Positions 23,702 through 33,980 of a stretch of DNA of 64,000 nt are shown in pieces. The notes beneath the pieces were generated by a model that saw nothing but the letters and a program-made list of their open reading frames with translations, ran no database searches and was not told where the DNA came from. The stretch is from NCBI GenBank assembly GCA_004026145.2, contig CP034986.1, positions 6,138,421 through 6,202,420 on the forward strand. The letters run 5' to 3'. Position numbers and translations under genes: made by a program. Each line of letters starts with the position of its first letter. Within the stretch, counting starts at the first letter, position 1. The stretch is from Takifugu bimaculatus (taxonomy: Eukaryota > Chordata > Actinopteri > Tetraodontiformes > Tetraodontidae).

Positions 23702-24269
23702 CGTGGGGACCTGAAAATATGAAAAAGATTTAAACTTCAAAACTGGAGAATAAAGTGAGCTGGTCCATAAGGAGGCTGAGATTCAGTAGAATTTAGATTG
23801 GAAATGAAAGTGGAAATAAAGATCTATATAAATCTAGGTAAATCTATTCAAACTTAAATATCAGATGATTTAGTGTCTTGATTTTGGCTCATTCATCAAA
23901 GATGTGTGTATAATTTTTTTAACATCAGGTTGTGGAGGATGAGAAAGTGGATAAAAGGTTTGCTGCAGCCGCACGATCAATTTCATTCAGACTTTCACTT
24001 TCTGGCGTTAGCATTGCGAGTAAATGAGTTTCCACACGACGAATCAAATGAAAAGCATAGACAAGCAGGCTTGGTTCAAACAGTCAGCGTTCGCGTCAGA
24101 AGGTGTAAGTTCACATGGTTTGAACACGCCAAAACGCAGCTCAGTTAGCTGTACTCGTTAGCATCTGTAGGTCAGATGCAGCCAGGCTAACGCAGCCCAA
24201 GACAAGAGGAAGTAACAACTGACAGGAGACGGAGGAGAAACTACACGAAACAGTCAAGAAATCACTTAC

Positions 24270-24390
24270 TGTTTTCGTTGGCCTTATTTGCTGACGATAA
24301 GACGCAAGAAAGCAGCAAGAAAGCAGCTCGGACTGAATACAGGAAACAGTAGGGACGGACCGGAAGTACGGCATCTCAAACTGTGATTGG
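24270..24390 (-). promoter_or_regulatory. jagn1: jagn1 non-coding first exon and ETS/CCAAT promoter
   Basis: On the minus strand a GTAAGT donor follows CGAAAACA at 24270, consistent with a 5' non-coding exon spliced to the acceptor just before the jagn1 ATG. CCGGAAGT at 24360-24367 is a strong ETS-type site, and ATTGG at 24386-24390 gives a minus-strand CCAAT box. No TATA box is seen, as is usual for a housekeeping promoter. Confidence 0.55.
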
Positions 24391-25357
24391 TCAGATCATT
24401 GATCCTTCCGCGATATACTGTATTTATAGCTGCTTACAAATCCACCGTTTACCGACTACAGTCACACTAATGTATTAATCCGCCTTTCCCGCCTAAATAT
24501 GAATGAGACTATACGACTATTTTTTTCATTATTGGTAATATTAATATTGTGAATGTTTTCAGTGGTTTACTCGATTGTGTTATGTGTGAACTTAAAACTA
24601 CTTAATACTGATAAAGATGCCATTTATCAATGAACACAATCAAAAATGTTTTTATATTTTTATTAAACAATGATCAGCCATGAAATTACCAATATTTTAA
24701 AAAATTCCACACATAGCAGTTTTCCATGTAGTGTTATACACCAGTGTCGAAGCTAAAACAAAAAAAAGAGTGGTAGGAAGTTGGGCTGTATCTTTGAATA
24801 TCTTTGAATATTTATAAAACCAAATTCTGTCGATTACTGTCAACACACAGTCACACAACCCCAATTCATCAGTAGTCAAACCAACAACAAAATTACAAAA
24901 TGACACATTTGATGATGTAGATTTTAAACCCTTTCCCACTCATGTGAATTTTACTTGGTTTTGTATCTTTTAAAAAAGATATATGAAAAAGTATTATTTA
25001 ATAATTGTAACTTAATAAATTACTGGTGATGGCCCCCAATTACATGAACTGCAGTTCTTGACTGATATATGTGAACAAATGAAATAATTTCTGTTTCTGT
25101 ATGTAACTGTAAAGCAAAGAAAAGTGAATATTGATTACATGTTGGTAATGTCATTCTTAATCATGGTCACTGTTAATGTTGAAGAGTTGTGACACGATGA
25201 CTGATTTTAGTCGGAACCGATAAAATCGGACTCCACTCATTGATGTAAATTCTGCTGAATAATGTAAAAAAAAGAAACCATGAAGATCACCTCTGACACT
25301 GCAGCAGCTTTACCATAGAATGGTAAAAATGTACCATCATTACTGTCAAAGTGATGC
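24391..25357 (-). other. col8a1 3' UTR and spacer
   Basis: AT-rich with no coding signal. TTTATT at 24659-24664 is a minus-strand AATAAA and would give col8a1 a 3' UTR of about 0.7 kb. Confidence 0.55.
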
Positions 25358-27684
25358 CTACATTACATACAGTAAGTATCCAGAAAATGTGGAGTGCATG
25401 TATTGACCGGCGTAAAGTCCCGAAGCCTGGTCAGATGGCAGCTGGATGTGAACGGTGTCACTGCGCCTTAAGGGCAGGATGGCGCTGCCTGACGCCTGGT
25501 CAAGCAAACCCTTTTTGTATTCATCGTATGTGTACATGACCGCCTCATTGTTCTTCATCAGAGCCACCCACACGTTACCTCCTTTGCAGTGGACATGGTA
25601 CGCAAAGTAATAGATTCCCGGTATGCTGCAGGTGAAAACACCAGTTTGGGGATTGTAGTCCTGGTTGCCGTTGTAAAGTAGTTTGTCAAAGATTATTGGT
25701 GAGCCAGCAGGTGGGAATGGCGTTGTGAGTTTAGCTGTGAATGCAGGCGTCTCTGGGCCATTTTCACCAATGTTCCCTCCATTCTTCATGTAGACTTGCT
25801 TCTGGCCGCCGTTTGGGCCAGACGCTGGAAGAATTTGTCTGCGATCGGGAGATGTAGCAGGAAGTCCTGGAGGCCCTGGTGGTCCTGGAAGTCCCGGTGG
25901 CCCTGGAAGTCCGGTGGGACCGGTTTGCCCCTGGCTACCTTGAGGGCCCACATGGCCAGGGAGTCCTGGTTTTCCCTCTCCAGGGTAGCCAGGTCTACCA
26001 GGAAAGCCAGTTTCGCCTTTTTGCCCAGGCATCCCAGGAGGCCCAATTGGTCCCCCAGGTCCTGGAAGTCCTGGTATACCTTGTGGCCCTTGGTCACCTC
26101 TCTCTCCTGGTTTCCCCACCTCTCCTCGTAGACCAGGTGATCCTCCACCACCAGGGGCACCTGGTAGACCCCGAGCACCATGTTCACCTTTGGGGCCAAT
26201 CGGCCCCTGAAAACCCCTTGGTCCTGGTTTGCCCATCCACTCCTGATAAGCCTGGTTTTCCTGGAAGACCTGTAGGACCTAACTCACCCTTCTGTCCTGG
26301 ATATCCTTTTGATCCAATATCACCACCTTCTCCCTTTGGCCCTGGGAAACCAAGACCACCAGGCGGCCCTATTGTACCTGGTAGTCCAGGCATACCACTT
26401 TGTCCAGTGAGGCCAATGACACCGGGAAGACCTGCATGACCTTTATCTCCCTTTGTTCCTGGAAGTCCAGGGAGACCAGGATGCCCTTTGTGACCTTTAG
26501 AACCTGGAAAACCTGGTTTACCATATCCTGGAATTCCTGGACTCCCAGGTAAACCATGAGGGCCTGGTTCACCTTTCCCGCCAGACAACCCTGGTTGCCC
26601 TCTTAAACCATCTTTTCCTGGTTTTCCAAGTCCTGGCAAGCCTCCGGGTCCTGGTTGGCCCCTTTCCCCAGGGGGTCCAGCTAACCCTGGTTCTCCAGAT
26701 GAACCAGGTTTTCCAGGTATTCCTGGTTGTCCCGGAAGTCCATTTCTGCCAGGTTTACCAACCCCAGGAAGGCCCACATTTCCTGGTGGACCAGTTGGGC
26801 CTCTGAGGCCCTCTAAACCTGGCAAACCAGTTAAACCAAGGCCTTTGTCCCCTTTAGGCCCTGGAACACCAGGAGATCCAGGTGAACCCTTTTGACCAGG
26901 CTCTCCTCTGAGGCCAGGCTGCCCAGGAAGCCCAATAGTTCCTGATTTTGAAATCCCTGGGAGTCCAGGGGGGCCTGGAGCCCCAGGAGGCCCCATAAGA
27001 CCAGCTGGTCCTTCACCGCCACTAGGGCCAAGTTCACCTTTTGGTCCTGGTAAACCAGGTCCACCAGGTTTTCCTGGATATCCCGGCATGCCAGGTTTTC
27101 CAATTCCTGGGTACCCTTGAGGACCTGGTAGCCCAGGCTTTCCTGGTGATCCTGTCATCATTTGGCCCGGTAGCCCGGGTGGTCCCTGTGGTCCAGGGGG
27201 TCCTGGATGCCCTGGTGGTCCTGGAGGTCCCTGGAATCCTTGTGGACCCTCAATAAGAACTTCTCCAACAGGACCAAGAGGAGGTGGACCCTTAGCCCCT
27301 CTGGGAAAAGTCTGTCCTGTAAGCAGTAAGGAACATTTGGTAGAAGCTTACTGGTTAATCAGTCCTGGTCATTAATGATAAATTGCCTATTTAATCACGC
27401 CACAAACCACAACTACCTTTTCCATGAACTGACATCCCCTCTTTGCCCATTTGCAAAGGTAGTTGGGGATGTTCTTTACCATATTGAGGCAACAGAGGGA
27501 CATTTTTGCCATGCATCACGCGTGGCATCTCGTTCCCTTTGAACGGTTGTTGGGGAAAACCATCGTTGTACTGCGGTAGGGGCTGAGGGGGCTGGTTGCG
27601 CCCAAAATATGCCCCACCGTGACCAAGCTGAACCAAACACAGGTGGAACACTGCGATGAAGGAACCAAGGGTTACAGCCACCAT
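25358..27684 (-). CDS. col8a1: Collagen type VIII alpha-1 chain, with an apparent one-base frameshift
   Basis: Short-chain, network-forming collagen of basement membranes and vascular/corneal matrix. Coding exons on the minus strand: 27684-27417 (signal peptide MVAVTLGSFIAVFHLCLVQL plus the NC2 region with GKE-rich segments) and 27316-25358. The large exon has the interrupted Gly-X-Y helix, then the C1q domain beginning TPAFTAKLTTPFPP, with YYFAYHVHCKGGNVWVALMK and VMYTYDEYKKG, ending FSGYLLYVM. This pattern is diagnostic of COL8A1. Near 26232-26241 the frame shifts: upstream reads GLPGKPGLSGVD, and downstream (starting GKPGPRGFQGPIGPKG) is one base out. Discounting one base gives about 741 residues, close to human 744. 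The break would remove the C1q domain if real. Head-to-tail with jagn1. Confidence 0.95.
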
Positions 27685-27687
27685 GTT

Positions 27688-29608
27688 CTGCAGAGAGAAG
27701 GTAAAGTTGGAAAGTTCCTCTGGTTTTTGTCTAGGGAATAGAACATGCAAAAGTTTAAACTTGTTGGTGCAGCATATGAATTGTCACAAGTGTAAATGCT
27801 ACTGATTGGTACAATTTGGAGCCCTGATAGGAAAGCCATAAAGGAAAAATATAATCAACAGAAAAAACACATTTCCCACAAATATATTAAATCATACAAG
27901 CCACAACAATGATGCCAATTTGACATTGTTCAAATTTACATAACTCTTTTAGATGTCTGTGTAGATTCTCAATCATCCAGGTCTTAGTTATCCAAGGTAG
28001 TTTAGAAAACTACCTTGGATAACTCTTGTAGATCAATTTTAGATGCTAAATATCAATTCTGACTGGCGGCAGGCTAATTATACCTGAAATATGTAGCCAC
28101 TTGTTTTGTTTTGAGACAAGAAAGTTGAAAAGTTCTTCGTTTGCAACGCTGAAAATTGTGCATTCATTTGCACATCTATTTCACTGATCGCAGTAGGCAA
28201 AGGCCAAATAGTGAGCGAAACTGTCTTACTTTCGGTTTAGTTGCCTGTCTGGTTTCTCCTGTACTTCCTTGGTGTGGTTGCTCCTCTCCTTCGCGTCGTC
28301 GGTCCCTTTGACTGGGACACGGTGGCGTTCAGACACAGTCAGGTGGCTGCTGCCGATCCGCCTGCAATGAAGTGGATGTCATTTTTGGGTGAATGTGGGT
28401 TTCTGACCTTTCACAGAAGTCTGGTGTTTGTAACAGGCAGCTGTCATTTTCACCTGCCAAACATATTTGAACCTCAATATCTTAAAGCCGTGATGCACCT
28501 CTGCACAACAAATGTGATCCTTGAATAACATACCGCAAAGCCAAGGAGATAGTGGGAAATTAAGGAGGATGCTAACAAGGTGATTTTGTGATATTACAAA
28601 TTTAGCATCCTTTCCAACAATGACTTTTGGGCACTTCTGAATTATTCTAAAGTGCAAAATTAAAAATTTACATATTTGAAAGCATGGTTCAACTCTTCTT
28701 TTGCAGTTTTCTGAAAAAATGTAAATTTAGACTCTGTTTTGTTAATAGTAGGATAATAATGCTGGAATTGTTCACACAGAATGTTGAATTAGCATCTGCA
28801 CTCTATTCGTATCATTTATCATCTCCTCTCACATTTATTCCTCTGTAGTGCTAAACACGCTAACTGCTGTTATTGAAGCACTAATCAAGTGCCTGATTGT
28901 TATAACAGATAAACGACGGATGAATCATGGAGGATCAAAGCCTGTCCAAGTGGAAAAACAGCACATTCTTTCATGTAAAAACATCATTTTCTCAAAGGAG
29001 GATTGATTACGCATCATCCGCCATCTTCTAGCTCACAGACAGTGTAATGGGAAGGCTAACATGCAGAAACCGCACACTGAGAGCAGGACAAATGCCTCCA
29101 AACATTGGATGTTTGGCAAACTTTTCTGAAGTTAGGAGTGAAGTCATTTTCTGAATAATTTCATTCTGATTTCTTGCTCTTTGATTTCATTTAAAAGTCA
29201 CTTTAAGAACATGAGAGTTTCTTTTATTTCAAAGCCAGCTCTGCACATATTTACTTCATGGAGCTAGAGTGCTAGCTGTAGCCGTAAGCCTATGCCAAGA
29301 ATGATCAGGTTTCAGCTTCCTGTCAAATCCCGGATTGAAGTTTTGTGCTTCATAAACAACAATTTATTTAGATGATCTGAATGAGACAATTTAGATGGCT
29401 AACATCAGTCAGCGCAAGAGACAGCACTGGAGAAGCACAGATATGGAAACGTGTTACAGAGCAATCAGGAACAGCTGGATGCTACTTCTGGATGAGTGTC
29501 ACAACAAAAGAATGGGCTTTCAGCTTCAACATGTGTCCGCAGTGACCCCTGACCCTTGACAGGTGCAGGAGGTGTTCAGATTAATGCACGTTGATACACC
29601 TGCAAATG
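27688..29608. other. Gene-free stretch upstream of col8a1
   Basis: Contains the intron or 5' region of col8a1 (an acceptor lies just before its coding start, so a non-coding first exon should lie here) and a perfect hairpin near 28.0 kb. No protein-coding exon is recognisable. Confidence 0.6.
27986..28024. repeat. Perfect 18-base inverted repeat (hairpin)
   Basis: 27986-28003 (AGTTATCCAAGGTAGTTT) is the exact reverse complement of 28007-28024, with a 3-base loop. The flanking TGTGTAGATTCTCAATCATCCAGG is, from memory, part of a common teleost repeat, so this is probably an end of a decayed mobile element. Confidence 0.85.
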
Positions 29609-30153
29609 CCGTATTTTCTGGACTATATGTCGCTCCGGAGTTTAAGTCGCACTAGCCAAAAAATGCATAATAAAGAAGAAAAATAGATATATAAGTCGCA
29701 CTGGACTATAAGTCGCATTTTGGGGGAAAATTTATTTGATAAAATCCGAGACCAAGAACATACATTTCATCTTGAAAGGCAATTAGCATGGATTAGCAAT
29801 AGGGTTACGGTATGCTAACGTAACAAATTCAGCTACATGACCCACAACGAACTGAGTACGTGTCTGCTTTGTTAACGTAACATATTAACAGTTGTTCAGA
29901 TGACTATAGCATGAAGAACATCTGAGCAAGTTTACCAAACAATCAAGTCTAACTCCATAGACGAAGCACCGCTTCTTCTTCTGCGTCGTTCCTCAGTCCA
30001 CACGCCTAGAGCGCCCTCTTGTGGTTGTCAGTGTGAAAATAACGAGCATGTGAAATTCTGTAATAATGTATTTATTTAAGTCGCTCCGGAGTACAAGTCG
30101 CACCCCCTGACAAACTATGAAAAAAAGTGCGACTTATAGTCCAGAAAATACAG
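29609..30153. mobile_element. Non-autonomous DNA transposon (MITE-like), about 0.54 kb
   Basis: The left end CGTATTTTCTGGACTATA (29610 on) and the right end TATAGTCCAGAAAATACAG (30135-30153) are inverted copies with about one mismatch. Inside each end, AAGTCGCA and CTCCGGAG blocks recur in inverted order. No transposase frame is present. It resembles a widespread vertebrate element family with GACTATAAGTCGC ends. No target duplication could be confirmed. Confidence 0.8.
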
Positions 30154-33100
30154 TAATCGACTGTTGGGCACACCTTCGTCTCCTGGGAGACCAGATGGCT
30201 GGTTTTACTCCAGGCCTGTCGGTGGCATTGCCAGGGTCTTCAGAACCTCTGGATGGTTCCACAGAACTAGTTTGAAACCCGACTGATGCGGCAGGAAGGA
30301 AACGGTTTGCAGCCTCCGATATTTGCACTGGCGCTCGTGCCGACCTGCTGCTGCAGCTGATTGTTTTTACAGGCAATAAGTGTGTTTGGCCAATAATCAG
30401 ATCTGATAGTTTACGCTGTGTTCAGACCACAGACTCCAGAGGGGAATTTTGCTGTTTGCAGCTGCATAAATAGACATTTGGAACCGTCCCTGACGCCCGT
30501 CTGGCGTTTTTAACGTTGCTCTGCCACTCAGGAGCCGAGGGATTCGATTCGGTAGATCTGAAGGACTGAGCTTCAGGGACCTCCAGACCATTTCCACGTC
30601 ACTCTGCCAAACAACAATACAATACTGTTTTGCAGCATTCTTGCTGTGAGATTTCCTCACATTTCAAATCCACTTTTATCTGCAGGTTCCAGTTTAAAGC
30701 CATCGGCTTCCCCTCCAAAGGCTCACATGGATTTAGTTAAGAAGTTAAAAAAAAACAAAAATAGGGAAAATGTCTTAGTTTCCCGAAAACAGGTCTGAAA
30801 ACATGAAGCGATACATGAGCAGCAGAACTTCTTCCCTTCCCGACAGCATTTATCAGCTCTGCTTCCAGGACTGATCTCATGATCACTGGGACAAGGGGGA
30901 TCATCGGTTGATCGTTCTGAATCTCTCTCTTCTTGGTTGCCGTGACAACGGTTCATTCCCACCGTGAGTGCCTGAGACCCCTACCGAATCACCCCCCCCC
31001 CCACCCCCAAGTTTTTAACAAGGAGTTTGAAAACATTGCGAAAGACTGAGCGAACAGAAGATTCCAGGTGGGCGGATTATCGGTTAAAGCTGGAGGAGAA
31101 CAGGAGGAAAAAATGCAAACACGGAATGTTGAGCCGCTTCCCCAGTGCACGAGTTCTATTATTGCTGAGTTTCATCTTCTCAGCTGCATCCAGAAACTGT
31201 CAGAAAGCATTTATGTAGCAGCAGCTTTGTTTTTTACTAGAATAATAAAGTCACGTGAACAAGGAGGTCTTTCAAGGTGGGTCAGTGCACTGCCTGAAAA
31301 ATACGCTGCAAGAAAAACAAACAGGCTTTTTCCTGCCACCCTCTGCATGAGGTTCTTCCACGACTCCCCCCGAGGGTCCCAGTCTGCTTCTCTCAGTCAC
31401 CTCAGGAGCTTTACCTCCTTCATCCAAGTCCAGTTTAAAAAGGACTCCTGATAACATCAGATGATTGTATCTTGGATACGCTGCCCATTTGAGCGTCCGG
31501 GGTCGTTTATCTCTCTGAGCATTAACGAATCATTGTTGCCAGCATTGATTTTACTGATCAGTTCGATCGCTAACAAGTGTCACAGGAGCTCATTATGAAT
31601 TTACTCGTTTTTGTCAGTTTCCTCCACACAAGTCTCAAAAAAGAAAGTCTATTATTTTATTGGAATGTTCATAAACTCCAGACAAGAAATGGCTTAGCTT
31701 GATAGCAGCTAGCCTAGCAACATCCTTAATGTAATAAACTAATAAACTACACATACAAGCAGATGAAAGGGTTTTAAACTATTTTAAATCCAGAAATTCA
31801 CTTTTAGGAGAGTAAAGTGAAGTGTCTGAAGACTCTGAACAGTGTTTCCTAAAAGGCACCATTGAAGAAACAGCTGAGGCGAAATCACGGATCACAAAAC
31901 CTAAAACACAGAAACCAGCCAAGTTTAAGCTTCTCATCATTTCTGTATCTTTTTCTTTATTTAGTCGATAAAATGTTTGGTCAACACTAAAGAAAAAACA
32001 CTTCCTATTAGTCCAGCCGATAAAATCTTTCTCTCCGACTTTCACGTATTTATTACAGCCGCAGATTTCACCAGTTTAATTTTTTTAGTGTTAAATGTGA
32101 ATTTATGAACTTAGTTATATAAAATTTCTGAGAGCACAGCCAGATGTTATCTGGGCTTATTAGAAGAAATAAAAAACTAGCTTGGACAGAACTCTTTAAT
32201 GAAATATTTTAACTTGTCCTGGAGGAAAAGTGAAAAGTTGCCAAATCAAATTAAATCAATTCAGTAAAACGTTTGATGAATTTTTTTTTTGCTGCCTGGA
32301 AAGAAAACCAAACTTTTATTTGTTAAAAAAAATAAAAAAAATCAACATTCAGATTTATTTTAAAAAAAAAGTCCTTATTGGGAAACAAAACTAACCTGGA
32401 GCCAAAATCCAGATTTAACTGAAGAGAACAAAATTGTTAAACTTTCCCTGATCCCAGACCAGATCCTGATTCAGGCTCTGAGTGACTCTAACAACAATAA
32501 ACGACAGAAGGCACAGACGCATCATCAGAAACTGAACTGACCTTTGACCCCTCCGTGCTCCAGCAGGTGAATGATCTTCTGGCCTCTGGCAGAGCTCAGA
32601 TCAGCCTTTAAGAGTTAAAAAGGAAAGAAAGCCCCCTGAAATTCCTCCTGAAGCCCAAACTTTCCGTCTCTGACTCATTTCAGAGCTGTCGTGCTGCCAG
32701 AAAGCTTCTGCCTGAAACTCCGGAGTTATTGTTGCACGATCGCTCCAAACCTCTCACACTGGATCCGTTTTCCTGAAACACGGGGGTCCGAATCCAGGAA
32801 AACCAAACCTGCCGATGACCATGTCTCAGGAAAACTTTTCCTTCTTCCTTTTTCCACCCTCTGCTCATCCTCGGGACGCTCACAGCCACACACACACACA
32901 CACACACACACACATGCACAGTTCCAGCAGAACACAATCATCAGGTTTCTTTTCAGAGGAAATGGTCCAGATTCCTGCGCTGCCCTCCGCCAGCGTGCGG
33001 GAAAAGCAGGGTTAGAGCAAGCGTTAGTGAACCGGTGTCGGCGTCGCTGGTGCACCACTCACCTCTGCTGATGGTTCTGGACGGTCTCTGAACAGCGGCT

Positions 33101-33281
33101 CTGGTGAGGGTTTGGCTTTTATCGGCAGACGGGCGGAGCTGGGCGAGAGGTGGAGGGAGGAAAAGAGGGGGAGAAAGAGGGAGAGGAGCTCCAGGAGCTG
33201 CTCATGTATGAGAGCAGAGAAGAGAGCATCCAATCAGAGGGACCGATCAGGAGGTTGTTCTCAACTGGACTGAACCATTAG
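30154..33281. other. Gene-free stretch
   Basis: No exon or RNA gene recognised. Holds A/T-rich tracts around 32.2-32.4 kb, a poly-C run near 30.99 kb and a CA array. Confidence 0.6.
32886..32914. repeat. (CA)n microsatellite
   Basis: Uninterrupted CA array. Confidence 0.95.
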
Positions 33282-33932
33282 AATAAAGTTATCTCCTATT
33301 TGCTTTGACCTTGTCATCTTCTTTATTCTTGTTATATTGTTGCTCATTTGCTAATGCTTCATGTTCTTGATGCTTGATGTGTGAACTCGTACCCCTCTGG
33401 TCAAGGATGAATGGAATGCAGCTGCTGTGAGGAGCATTAGGAAGTGACATTGACTGGAGATAGAGCTGCATGACCCAGGAGGTGTTCTTTTAATCTGTCT
33501 GATATGGAAGAACGTGCTGTGTGCGAGCTAAGATAATCAAATCAGTGAAGACCTACTCATATTCTCACCATTATGATTTACAGTCTTTGCTTTGTATGGG
33601 ACCTGCTATCATGTGTTTCCTCCTCCCTTAGACACATTTGATTTCTGTGTAACTAGGGACCTCCTGTTATTAATAAAAGAAGGAAGGCGGAAGTTGTGCG
33701 TCAGGACGTGCCGGAGATCTGGAACTGAGCACATCTCTTCGTCCTCCTTGCTGCAGGTAAAACTTAAAGCTGTTGTCTTTGCATCATTGGTTTCATGTTC
33801 TTCCATATCAGACAGATAAAAGAAGAACAGCTCCTGGGTCATGCAGCTCTATCTCCAGTCATTGTCACTTCCTAATGCTCCTCCTGTCGTCCAAGGTACA
33901 AGGTCAAAGCAAATAAGAGATAACTTTATTAT
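33282..33932. mobile_element. Large inverted-repeat (foldback-like) element, about 0.65 kb
   Basis: The left arm 33282-33513 and right arm 33797-33932 are inverted copies of each other. They share TAAAGTTATCTC-TATTTGCTTTGACCTTG at the outer ends, then GGAGCATTAGGAAGTGACA, GACTGGAGATAGAGCTGCAT and CTGTCTGATATGGAAGAAC at the inner ends, with few mismatches. The left arm has about 100 extra bases between the outer and inner blocks. The 283-base centre is not repeated and has no convincing protein. This suggests a foldback transposon or an inverted duplication. Confidence 0.8.
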
Positions 33933-33953
33933 AATGATCTGTACATGTATCTC

Positions 33954-33980
33954 TGTGTGTGTGTGTGTGTGTGTGTGTGT
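33954..33980. repeat. (TG)n microsatellite
   Basis: TG array directly beyond the right end of the inverted-repeat element. Confidence 0.93.

Noticed and set aside
26184..26240. Reading the col8a1 frame change as an intron
   Set aside because: The two frames meet within a few bases and no GT-AG pair removes a suitable length; a one-base indel is simpler.
25879..26439. 186-codon plus-strand frame over the collagen exon
   Set aside because: Antisense of a Gly-X-Y repeat; the low-complexity composition keeps it open.
28241..28528. Hydrophobic 95-codon frame upstream of col8a1
   Set aside because: Short, with no supporting exon signals and no recognisable product.
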